From GCA-2709075 sp038146865 (lineage in GTDB: Bacteria > Pseudomonadota > Alphaproteobacteria > MPNO01 > UBA2964): DNA of 64,000 nucleotides. Of the stretch, positions 45,891 through 54,071 are shown piece by piece. Below the pieces are notes generated by a model, which saw nothing but the letters and a program-made list of their open reading frames with translations, made no database searches and had not been told where the DNA came from. Each line of letters begins with the position of its first letter. Position 1 is the stretch's first letter. The stretch is from assembly GCA_038146865.1 (NCBI GenBank), contig JAYQSL010000007.1, positions 1 through 64,000 on the forward strand. Direction: 5' to 3'. A program made the translations under genes and the position numbers.

Positions 45891-46988
45891 CTATCCTTGT
45901 TGATGTTCTGGAAATAGGTTTTCCAATGCGTCCTTTGACGCTCGACATATCCCTCGCTCAGTGATCAAACCAGTAACTAGCCGCGCCGGTGTAACATCGA
46001 AAGCTGGATTTGCAGCAGCTGCAGCTGAAGGGGCTATATTGACAGATTCAATTTTACCGGCGGCGGTCATTCCGGTCACGACCAACACCTCTTCTTGGCC
46101 CCTCTGCTCGATAGGGATTTCACTTCCATTCTGGCAGTTCCAATCAATAGTGGAGCTTGGAAGCGCTACATAGAATGGAATGTTATTATCTTTAGCAGAT
46201 AAAGCCTTCAGATAGGTCCCGATTTTATTTGCCACGTCCCCGTTAGCGGTTGTCCGATCGGTGCCCGTTATCAGAAGATCTACCTGTCCTGACTGCATCA
46301 AATGTCCGCCAGCATTGTCCGAAATTAGGGTATAGGGGATTCCTTGTTGAGATAATTCCCAGGCTGTTAAACTCGCACCCTGATTACGGGGGCGTGTTTC
46401 GTCTACCCAAACATGGACTGGAATATCCTGTTCCTGCGCCAGGTATATTGGTGCTGTCGCAGTTCCCCAATCTACCGTTGCTAGCCAACCAGCATTGCAA
46501 TGGGTCATGATATGTACTGGCTCAAGTTTTCCTTTTGATTCCCAGATATCACGGATCAAGCTTACACCATGCTCGCCAATTAATCGGCAAGTGTGGACAT
46601 CTTCGTCACATATTTTTTCGGCTAAGACTCGAGCAGCTAATGCTCTTTCTTTTTCAGGCAGCTTTAATAGCTTTTTACTTGCCTTTTCTAAGGCCCATCT
46701 AAGATTGATGGCTGTGGGACGTGTCTCTGTTAGTTCATCAAAAGCGTTTTCGAGTCCTTTGTCTGAGGGGTTATCTCTAGCCGCTAAATACATTCCCCAA
46801 GCAGCAGTTGCTCCAATTAATGGCGCTCCACGGACGCGCATTTGTATTATAGCCTCAGTCGCATCCCCCAAATTCTTTAAGGAACGCGTTTCGAGATAAT
46901 GTGGAAGTTTAGTTTGATCAATAATTGTCACTGATGTTTGGTCATTTTCGAGCCAAATTGTCCGCCGATGTATATCTCTTACTTTCAT
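45891..46988 (-). CDS. mtnA: MtnA methylthioribose-1-phosphate isomerase
   Basis: 365 residues, usual length. RGAPLIGATAAWG is the substrate loop, the catalytic Cys164 is in MTHCNAG and Asp244 in TGTDRTTANGDVANKIG. It converts methylthioribose-1-phosphate (or 5-deoxyribose-1-phosphate) to the ribulose form. Downstream the classical MtnB-MtnC-MtnD genes are absent and an aldolase fusion stands instead. The eIF2B-like non-catalytic paralogues lack the Cys/Asp pair, so this copy should be active. Confidence 0.93.
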   Translation of the reverse strand: MKVRDIHRRTIWLENDQTSVTIIDQTKLPHYLETRSLKNLGDATEAIIQMRVRGAPLIGATAAWGMYLAARDNPSDKGLENAFDELTETRPTAINLRWALEKASKKLLKLPEKERALAARVLAEKICDEDVHTCRLIGEHGVSLIRDIWESKGKLEPVHIMTHCNAGWLATVDWGTATAPIYLAQEQDIPVHVWVDETRPRNQGASLTAWELSQQGIPYTLISDNAGGHLMQSGQVDLLITGTDRTTANGDVANKIGTYLKALSAKDNNIPFYVALPSSTIDWNCQNGSEIPIEQRGQEEVLVVTGMTAAGKIESVNIAPSAAAAANPAFDVTPARLVTGLITERGICRASKDALENLFPEHQQG

Positions 46989-46997
46989 GATTTAATT

Positions 46998-47879
46998 TCA
47001 GAGGACCCTGCCGGCAACAGCATCAAGCTTCTCTATCATCTTTGGGTCTCGGGCCTCAGGAGCAGTAATGATGGCTGTATCCAATGCCGTGTTGCAACCC
47101 ATTTCGCAGCAAACAGGGCGATCTGCAACATAAGGAGCGAGAGCCATTAATAAATCTTTTGCTGCGGCGGCATTTTTTTTCAGAACTTCTAAAATGGCGT
47201 CTACATTGACGTCAGCATGGCTAGGATGCCAACAATCGTAATCGGTAACCATTGCGACTGTCGCGTAACATATTTCAGCTTCTCGAGCGAGCTTGGCCTC
47301 TGGCATATTAGTCATGCCAATGACATCACAATTCCAGCTGCGATAGAGGTCACTCTCAGCCCGTGTTGAAAATTGAGGTCCTTCCATAACCAGGTATGTG
47401 CCTCCTCTTACCACGGGACTGGAGATGCTTGAACTTGCTTTCTCTATAAGATCCCCAAGTCGATTACATACAGGGTCCGCAACCGATACATGTGCTACCA
47501 GCCCTTCCCCGAAGAAACTTTTTTCTCTAGCAAATGTTCGATCGATAAACTGGTCGATAATGACGAAGGTACCTGGAGATAAATTTTCTTTGAGTGATCC
47601 GACTGCGGATAAAGAAATAATTTCTGTGCATCCTGCTCGTTTAAGAACATCAATATTAGCACGAAAATTAAGCTTTGATGGGGGAATGCGGTGACCCCGC
47701 CCATGCCTGGGCAAAAACATGATCTTTTGACCATTGAGGTCTCCGGCAATTAAAGAGTCTGACGGCGAACCAAAAGGAGAAGAGACGTGTTCTTCTGTGA
47801 TATTTTTAAGCCCATCAATTTCATAGAGGCCACTGCCGCCAATTACACCCAACACAGGTCTGACTTTTTTATCAGTCAC
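46998..47879 (-). CDS. mtnP: S-methyl-5'-thioadenosine phosphorylase (MtnP)
   Basis: 293 residues from GTG 47879, chosen because AAGAGGAG lies 7 bases upstream; ATG 47903 has no such site. The phosphate-binding GVIGGSGLY, FLPRHGRGHRIPPSKLNFRAN, and MEGPQFSTRAES with GMTNMPEAKLAREAEICYA are typical of MTA phosphorylases. It splits MTA (and 5'-deoxyadenosine in several bacteria) to adenine and the sugar-1-phosphate taken up by MtnA. First gene of the operon. Confidence 0.93.
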   Translation of the reverse strand: MTDKKVRPVLGVIGGSGLYEIDGLKNITEEHVSSPFGSPSDSLIAGDLNGQKIMFLPRHGRGHRIPPSKLNFRANIDVLKRAGCTEIISLSAVGSLKENLSPGTFVIIDQFIDRTFAREKSFFGEGLVAHVSVADPVCNRLGDLIEKASSSISSPVVRGGTYLVMEGPQFSTRAESDLYRSWNCDVIGMTNMPEAKLAREAEICYATVAMVTDYDCWHPSHADVNVDAILEVLKKNAAAAKDLLMALAPYVADRPVCCEMGCNTALDTAIITAPEARDPKMIEKLDAVAGRVL

Positions 47880-48267
47880 TGTAAAACTCCTCTTAAATTC
47901 CATGCTTTTTTCGGATTAATGTCGTCCCAATGTAAATCATAAACTCGCGATTTATAAAGGCTTTGTCGTATGCTCTGTAACTATAAAGATACGTTTGAGT
48001 CCCCCAAATATTAGCTTCAGCAAGATCACCATCTTCGCGCCGTTTATTTGGAACTGATTTTTCTTCATCCGCATTTTATTAGGCAGTGAATTGGTTTGCA
48101 CGGCGCGAGCTGATATATAATCAGTCCTATCGGTTCCTTTTTTTGAACTCAAAATTTTAGAATACGGCGCGTCATGCCTTAGAGTTTATCTTAATGTCGG
48201 TCGGCAATAGAAGTCATAAAGATTTGTGTTATAGAATCTTACAAAGTAGCTCTGGGTTTGAACGAAT
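47880..48267 (+). promoter_or_regulatory. 388-bp divergent intergenic region with a TATAAT candidate
   Basis: No coding frame was recognised. It separates the mtnP operon (minus) from the transketolase genes (plus). A perfect TATAAT sits at 48116-48121, with TTGGTT at 48091-48096 (19-base spacing) or TTTGCA at 48095-48100 (15-base spacing). This would leave a leader of about 140 bases before the transketolase start. Weak evidence only. Confidence 0.3.
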
Positions 48268-49083
48268 ATGAGTTATGAAATTAACGATTTGCCTGGAAAG
48301 GCCCGTTGGGTTTGGAGGGAGACTCTCAAAATTTATCGTAGGTCTCCGGAAACCCGATTAGCGTCGTCTTTGTCTTGTATCGAAATATTTGTCGCTTTGT
48401 ACTTTGGTGGGATACTTCGATTCAATCCCAAAAACCCGCGAGATGAGGCACGCGATCGGTGTATCATCAGCAAGGGACACGGATCGATTTGTATGTATCC
48501 GATACTGGCCGACCTGGGCTACTTTTCGATTAAAGAGTTGGAAAAAGTTTGCCAAGAGGGGAGCTTCCTGGGTGGGATCCCAGATCCTATAATACCTGGT
48601 TATGAGACTATCAATGGTTCTTTGGGTCATGGCTTGGGGGTTGGCGCAGGGGTCGCCCTAGCCCTAAAACGAAAATCTTCCGACCGTAAAGTTTTTGTCG
48701 TTGTCGGGGATGGGGAGCTCCATGAGGGAGCCAACTGGGAGGCGATCATGTTCGCCTCTCAGCATAATTTAGATAATTTGCATCTGATCGTAGACGACAA
48801 TCGAATCAGCATGCTTGATTTCACCGACAAGATAGTTTCGCACGCAAATCTCAATAAGCGGCTAGAAGCTTTTGGTTGGGGATGTGATGAATGTGATGGG
48901 CATAATGTGCTCGCCCTCCAATCATCTTTGAAAGCTCTAAAGGAAGAGGCTAAGGGGAAGCCTAAGGCTCTTATCGCCAGAACCCTGAAGGGTCGAGGGG
49001 TCCCGGGGCTAGAGAATGAACCACTCGCGCATATCTTAAATCCAAAGCCAGACGTTATTGAAAGATTGCTAGAGGACGAATGA
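48268..49083 (+). CDS. Transketolase, N-terminal (ThDP-binding) subunit
   Basis: 271 residues, the size of the N-half of split transketolases. The ThDP/metal motif is GDGELHEGANWEA followed by DDNRIS. ISKGHGSICMYPILADLGY and TINGSLGHGLGVGAGVA are typical substrate-pocket segments. The C-half follows 21 bases later. In this heptose locus it could supply sedoheptulose-7-phosphate or, less likely, move a two-carbon unit onto a nucleotide sugar. Confidence 0.9.
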   Translation: MSYEINDLPGKARWVWRETLKIYRRSPETRLASSLSCIEIFVALYFGGILRFNPKNPRDEARDRCIISKGHGSICMYPILADLGYFSIKELEKVCQEGSFLGGIPDPIIPGYETINGSLGHGLGVGAGVALALKRKSSDRKVFVVVGDGELHEGANWEAIMFASQHNLDNLHLIVDDNRISMLDFTDKIVSHANLNKRLEAFGWGCDECDGHNVLALQSSLKALKEEAKGKPKALIARTLKGRGVPGLENEPLAHILNPKPDVIERLLEDE

Positions 49084-49104
49084 TGGGCACAAAACCAAAT
49101 AGCG

Positions 49105-50043
49105 ATGCGAGATGCCCTGTTGGAGAAAATCTGGCAAAGAATGGCTCATGACGAGACTGTATTCTTTGTCAGCTCCGATTTTGGTTCGCCCGTTTTAGAT
49201 AAAATTCGGTCAGATTTTGGTGAGAGATTTATTAATGTCGGTATTGCTGAGCAAAATTTAATAAATGTTTCAGCTGGCCTGGCATTAGAGGGATTTAATG
49301 TTTTTTCATATGCCATTGCTCCGTTCATAACCATGCGGTGTTTTGAACAAAACAGGGTTAACCTCGCACTTTTATCGGAAGCTCGGAAAATCAATGTAAA
49401 TCTTATTGGGGTAGGGGCAGGTTATAGCTATGTCGTATCTGGCCCAACGCATCAATGTTATGAAGATATTACTATCATGCGCGGGTTACCAAATTTTCAA
49501 ATTTTTTCCCCGTCCGATCATGTGACGGCCGGGGCATTAATGGAGACCTGTCTTGAAAATTCTGGTGTAAAGTATCTGCGCTTAGATGCTCAAATCCTCC
49601 CCCAAATTTACCATGGTGGTTCACCAGACATAAACAGGGGATTTTATGTCCATAAAACATCCGGACCTGTGTGTTTGGTTGCTACAGGATATATGCTTCA
49701 CACTGCGCTGCAGGTGTCAGGTCTATTGTCTGAAAAGGGTCTGGATGTTGGTGTGGTCGATTTGTTTGACTTGGTCGGTTTTCAGACAGAAGACTTGATC
49801 CGAGTTCTGGAGAAATATTCTGGAATTGTCACTCTTGAGGAGGGCTTTCGCGGTCGAGGCGGCCTCGACGCACTCTTCTTTGAAATGAATGCAAGGTTTG
49901 ATTTGCGCAAGAGAATGCTCAATTTAGGTGTGGAACCAAATTATAGTTTTGCATTAGGGACCCGAGAAGAACTCCACGAGAAAGTAGGAATAGGGCCTAT
50001 TTCTGTGTTTAAAGCCGTCCGGTCATTCCTAGATACTGTTTGA
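49105..50043 (+). CDS. Transketolase, C-terminal subunit
   Basis: 312 residues: the pyrimidine-binding domain with catalytic Glu in NVGIAEQNLINVSAGLALEG-type context (GIAEQN), then SGPTHQCYEDI and the C-terminal domain (CLVATGYMLHTALQ). The family splits two-carbon ketol groups between sugar phosphates, or in 1-deoxyxylulose-like relatives from pyruvate. It must pair with the preceding subunit. The DegT-family gene starts 35 bases later. Confidence 0.88.
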   Translation: MRDALLEKIWQRMAHDETVFFVSSDFGSPVLDKIRSDFGERFINVGIAEQNLINVSAGLALEGFNVFSYAIAPFITMRCFEQNRVNLALLSEARKINVNLIGVGAGYSYVVSGPTHQCYEDITIMRGLPNFQIFSPSDHVTAGALMETCLENSGVKYLRLDAQILPQIYHGGSPDINRGFYVHKTSGPVCLVATGYMLHTALQVSGLLSEKGLDVGVVDLFDLVGFQTEDLIRVLEKYSGIVTLEEGFRGRGGLDALFFEMNARFDLRKRMLNLGVEPNYSFALGTREELHEKVGIGPISVFKAVRSFLDTV

Positions 50044-50078
50044 TCGTTTGAAAAAGCAAGAATTTTTGGATTGAAGAA

Positions 50079-51248
50079 ATGAAATTTCCCCTTATGAGAA
50101 ATAATATCCTTCGAGAAGATTTGGACTCGGTTATTGCGCTTCTCAAGGATGATGACCCTATTTTGACTCAAGGTCCCCAAGTAGCTGCATTTGAGAAGGA
50201 ATGGTCAGAATGGTTAGGTGTTAAATATAGCGTCTTTGTAAATTCTGGGTCCTCAGCAAATCTGCTTACGATGGCTGTACTAAAAACATATTTCCCAAGC
50301 GGGGGAGAAGTCATTGTCCCCACCCTGACCTGGGTTTCAGATATTGCATCAGTAATTCAGAACGGATTTTCGCCGGTGTTTGTGGACATAGACCCCTTTT
50401 CATTGGCCATGGATCCAGCGCAGGTTTTAGATAAAATCAACGATAGTACGCGAGCAGTTTTTCTCACCCATGTCCAGGGTTTTGATGGGTTAACAGACAA
50501 TCTTTTAGAACAGCTTAACGAGAGAAAGATCCCACTTATTGAAGATGTTTGTGAGTCCCATGGTGCTACTCATGGGGGTGAAAAGCTGGGCAGTTTGGGG
50601 TGGATTTCAAACTTCTCCTTTTACTATGCTCATCATATGAGCACGATAGAGGGTGGCATGGTGTGCACCAATGATCCAGATGTCTATCAGCGAGTTCGGA
50701 TGTTTAGGTCTCATGGGATGACCCGTGAAGCAAATGATATTGAGTTTAGGGAAGGATTTCAAAATGATTACCCTGAGCTAAATCCAGACTTTATTTTTGC
50801 ATTTCCGGCCTATAACACTCGCAACAATGAAATAGGGGGGGTTTTGGGGCGCTCCCAACTCAAAAGGTTAGATCAAATTATCAAACGCCGAAGCTTAAAT
50901 TTAGAGCGTTTTTTGAACCAAATTGACTCTAAAAGGTATCGGACGAATTTTAAGTTAGATGGGTCGAGCAACTATGCTTTCAACTTAATTTTAAAGGAAC
51001 CAAACGATACCCTTGCGAAAAACCTTCAGACTAGAATGCGAGAGAACGGCATTGAATTCAGACGCGGTAGCGCCGGAGGGGGCAACCAACTGAGACAGCC
51101 CTATTTACAGTCTTTCATCCCGAAAAATTATCACCAGCAGTTCCCCGAAGTCGAACATGTTCATTTCTACGGGTATTACATCGGAAATTTTCCGGATTTG
51201 AGATCCGGAGAGATCGATGAAATTTGTGAAATTATAAACTCTGTTTAG
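50079..51248 (+). CDS. DegT/DnrJ/EryC1-family PLP protein, Lys replaced by His (ColD/RfbH type)
   Basis: 389 residues, type I PLP fold: NSGSSAN near 55, LIEDVCESHGA near 153. The cofactor Lys of aminotransferases (in S-F-x3-K) is His185 here (SFYYAHHMSTIEGG). That replacement marks the sugar 3-dehydratases ColD (GDP-sugar) and RfbH/E1 (CDP-sugar), which remove the C3 hydroxyl of 4-keto sugars. In a GDP-heptose locus it may make a 3-deoxy heptose. A 4-keto substrate would have to come from the epimerase-like protein at 51981 or from elsewhere. Confidence 0.85.
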   Translation: MKFPLMRNNILREDLDSVIALLKDDDPILTQGPQVAAFEKEWSEWLGVKYSVFVNSGSSANLLTMAVLKTYFPSGGEVIVPTLTWVSDIASVIQNGFSPVFVDIDPFSLAMDPAQVLDKINDSTRAVFLTHVQGFDGLTDNLLEQLNERKIPLIEDVCESHGATHGGEKLGSLGWISNFSFYYAHHMSTIEGGMVCTNDPDVYQRVRMFRSHGMTREANDIEFREGFQNDYPELNPDFIFAFPAYNTRNNEIGGVLGRSQLKRLDQIIKRRSLNLERFLNQIDSKRYRTNFKLDGSSNYAFNLILKEPNDTLAKNLQTRMRENGIEFRRGSAGGGNQLRQPYLQSFIPKNYHQQFPEVEHVHFYGYYIGNFPDLRSGEIDEICEIINSV

Positions 51249-51373
51249 CCCATCAGCAGGGATCGGTAATATTCAGTCAGGGTAGGGGAAACCATATTCA
51301 GATGCGTACTTTTTCTTTTACCAGTTCTAAATTGGTATATTGGTAATTATGCAAAGACAGGAATGAGAAAAAT

Positions 51374-51964
51374 ATGTTAAGCGGCGCCGAGATATTAAAA
51401 ACCAATCTAAGGCTGTCCATTGAGGCCAAGAAAAGTTTTTTGAATTCTGACGAACATATGGAGCTATTCGATCAAGCAGTAGGTTTGGTCATCGACAGGT
51501 ATTTATCGGGCGGACGCCTATACATCGCTGGTAATGGTGGGTCAGCTGCAGATGCGCAGCATTTAGCAGCGGAATTTGTAAGTAGGTTATCCCGTGAGCG
51601 GGGCCCCCTTGCAGCTGAAGCATTGACAGTGGATTCTTCAGTGCTCACCGCTATCGGAAACGATTACGGCTTCGAAAACGTTTTCGCTCGCCAGGTCGAA
51701 GGAAAGATGACAAAAAAGGATGTCTTTCTCGGCATTACGACATCAGGCCGGTCTCCAAATATTCTCAATGCGTTAGATGCCTGTCGTGATAAAGATATTC
51801 CAACAATTATCTTTTGCGGGCGGGATGGAGGCCCAGCAAAGCGGAAGGCAGACATATGCGTCCTTGCACCCGGGGAAGCAACTAGCGTGATCCAAGAAAT
51901 CCATATAGTCATGGCACATGCGTTATGTGAGTCGGTAGAAAAAGCAATTTTTCGTGAAGAATAA
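51374..51964 (+). CDS. gmhA: GmhA-like sedoheptulose-7-phosphate isomerase
   Basis: 196-residue SIS-domain protein: YIAGNGGSAADAQHLAAEFVSR is the sugar-phosphate loop (first 20 residues nearly identical to GmhA), DYGFENVFARQVE follows, and LGITTSGRSPNIL. It converts sedoheptulose-7-phosphate to D-glycero-D-manno-heptose-7-phosphate, the first committed step. Split transketolase and transaldolase genes nearby could feed it. A 125-base gap separates it from the DegT gene. Confidence 0.92.
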   Translation: MLSGAEILKTNLRLSIEAKKSFLNSDEHMELFDQAVGLVIDRYLSGGRLYIAGNGGSAADAQHLAAEFVSRLSRERGPLAAEALTVDSSVLTAIGNDYGFENVFARQVEGKMTKKDVFLGITTSGRSPNILNALDACRDKDIPTIIFCGRDGGPAKRKADICVLAPGEATSVIQEIHIVMAHALCESVEKAIFREE

Positions 51965-51980
51965 ATTGGGAGTGTTAGCT

Positions 51981-52919
51981 ATGCCTTTTAATATTCTTGT
52001 AACAGGAGGCGCTGGGTACATTGGCTCGATAATGGTTCCCAAGCTTCTCAATTTGGGACACAAAGTTACGGTGATTGATAATTTCATGTTTGGGCAGGCA
52101 AGCCTCAATCATTGTTGCCATTACCCAAATTTTGAGGTCGCAAATGGAGACATTCGTCACTCAGACTTCATTGCACCTTACTACAAAAATGCCGATATAA
52201 TTATTCCCCTTGCAGCCTATGTTGGAGCTCCTCTGTGTAATAAAGATCAGGTGGGTGCCCAGACCGTGAATCATGATGCCGTTATCGCCATGCTCGATAT
52301 CCTTGATGAGAACCAACGAGTTTTAATGCCCACAACAAATAGCGCCTATGGTACAGGAGATAAAAATAACTTTTGTGATGAAGAGTCTCCGCTCAACCCA
52401 ATTTCAAAATACGCTATTGATAAAGTGGCGATCGAGAAAGAGCTTATGAAACGCGAAAATTCCATAAGTTTTAGGTTGGCGACAGTATTCGGTATGGCAC
52501 CTAAAATGCGGATTGACCTATTGGTCAACGATTTTGTGTATAGGGCTGTTCACGATAAATTTATCGTCTTGTTCGAGAGCCACTTCAAAAGAAATTACAT
52601 ACACGTCTCAGATGTCGTCGGGGCATTTATTCACGGTATCGAGAACTTTAACGAGATGCGCGGGGAGATATTCAATGTGGGTTTATCGGAGGCGAATGTC
52701 TCCAAGGCAGAACTTTGCAACAGAATAAAAAAACACCTTCCGGACTTTTTTGTCGTAGATGCGCCTTTGGCTTCAGATCCCGATCAAAGAAATTATATCG
52801 TTTCAAATGCTAAACTCGAGGCCACGGGCTGGAAGGCCAGGGTTGGCTTGGACGAGGGTATATGTGAGCTTATTAAAGGGTTTTCTATGATAAAAAATAA
52901 TAAGTTTAGTAACGTCTAA
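51981..52919 (+). CDS. NAD-dependent sugar epimerase/dehydratase
   Basis: 312 residues from ATG 51981, with GGGAG 8 bases upstream. The in-frame ATG at 51954 lies inside gmhA. VTGGAGYIGS binds NAD; the catalytic triad segments are TTNSAYG and YAIDK. An extended SDR acting on a nucleotide sugar, probably the GDP-heptose made by the neighbours. Epimerase, 4,6-dehydratase or reductase cannot be separated by eye. Confidence 0.83.
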   Translation: MPFNILVTGGAGYIGSIMVPKLLNLGHKVTVIDNFMFGQASLNHCCHYPNFEVANGDIRHSDFIAPYYKNADIIIPLAAYVGAPLCNKDQVGAQTVNHDAVIAMLDILDENQRVLMPTTNSAYGTGDKNNFCDEESPLNPISKYAIDKVAIEKELMKRENSISFRLATVFGMAPKMRIDLLVNDFVYRAVHDKFIVLFESHFKRNYIHVSDVVGAFIHGIENFNEMRGEIFNVGLSEANVSKAELCNRIKKHLPDFFVVDAPLASDPDQRNYIVSNAKLEATGWKARVGLDEGICELIKGFSMIKNNKFSNV

Positions 52920-53042
52920 CTCGTCTTTACGGTTTTTGTTTTCATCTGGGCAATGTTGGCATTTGAGAACCCTGCCAAAACTTTGTTAAATTTTGGGAAC
53001 TCTGACAGGATTTCTGGGACCCAACATTAGAATGAGTCAAAA

Positions 53043-54047
53043 TCATTCTGGAACTCCCTCATCTGGTTCAAAGACAATTACCCTGCTGCCTGGACTGCTT
53101 ATCTTAATGGGTACTTCTACTAATCCTGCGAGCGCAGATGAAACATTTTTTCTTTTGTCGGGCTCAACAAAAATTAGTAAAAATCCGCCCCCGCCAGCGC
53201 CAAGGAGTTTTCCACCTATTGCGCCAGCGGCCAAAGCCCTATTGTAAAGCTCGTCGATTTCGTCGTTGGTAATCCCTTTCGCTAATTTCCGTTTCCTCTG
53301 CCAGCTCTCATGGAGTAAACGGCCAAAGTCACGTAAATCAGATTGATCATCGGTAATTTGCTGATGGCCGATTTCGACCATCTTATGAATTTCTCTGAGA
53401 TCGTCTTTGTTAGCTTGCAGGTTGTCTATTTGCCCTTGCGCGAATTTTTCGGATAGCCGACTACGACCAGTAAAGAAAAGCATTAGATGAGACTCTAATG
53501 CAGCACGCCGATCTCGGCCTATAATAACAGGTTGAATTTCGAAACTACCGTCCTGCAGGAACTTAATTAAATTAGTCCCGCCGTAGGCTGCCCAAATTTG
53601 GTCCTGAGAACCGACTGCTTCGCGGATTATATTCTGTTCAATATGTATGGCCTGTTCAGCAAGATATTTCGGCGAACTCGAATGACCATTTAGTGCCCTT
53701 AGAGCCTGGATAAGCCCCACTGTGAATGAAGAACTGCTGCCTAGGCCGGACCTCGCGGGCAGGTCGCCATCATGATGAATTTCTAACCCTGATTGCACGT
53801 CGAAAAAAGATAAAACGCCGCGGACAGCGGGGTGGTTTATCTGATCAACGGTTTTAACGGTCTCTACTTTTGAATAGACGATCCTATGAGTGTGCTCGAA
53901 AAAATTTGGAAGATGCCGCACGCTTATGTAGCAATACTTGTCTATCGTAGTACCGAGTACAGCTCCACCATTTTCGGAATACCAAGATGGGTAATCGGTC
54001 CCGCCGCCGAAAAAAGATATACGATATGGCGTGCGCGTTATGATCAA
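53043..54047 (-). CDS. hddA: HddA-like D-glycero-D-manno-heptose-7-phosphate 1-kinase (GHMP)
   Basis: 334 residues. It starts IITRTPYRISFFGGGTDYPSW, the HddA-type opening of GHMP kinases. The ATP loop is ARSGLGSSSSFTVG near residue 97 and the C-terminal motif GGKLLGAGGGGFLL. It phosphorylates C1 of heptose-7-phosphate with alpha configuration, leading to the GDP branch of heptose synthesis. It is on the minus strand, 24 bases after the radical SAM gene, converging with the epimerase. Confidence 0.9.
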   Translation of the reverse strand: MIITRTPYRISFFGGGTDYPSWYSENGGAVLGTTIDKYCYISVRHLPNFFEHTHRIVYSKVETVKTVDQINHPAVRGVLSFFDVQSGLEIHHDGDLPARSGLGSSSSFTVGLIQALRALNGHSSSPKYLAEQAIHIEQNIIREAVGSQDQIWAAYGGTNLIKFLQDGSFEIQPVIIGRDRRAALESHLMLFFTGRSRLSEKFAQGQIDNLQANKDDLREIHKMVEIGHQQITDDQSDLRDFGRLLHESWQRKRKLAKGITNDEIDELYNRALAAGAIGGKLLGAGGGGFLLIFVEPDKRKNVSSALAGLVEVPIKISSPGSRVIVFEPDEGVPE

Positions 54048-54071
54048 TTTACTTTACTAACCTTGATACAT

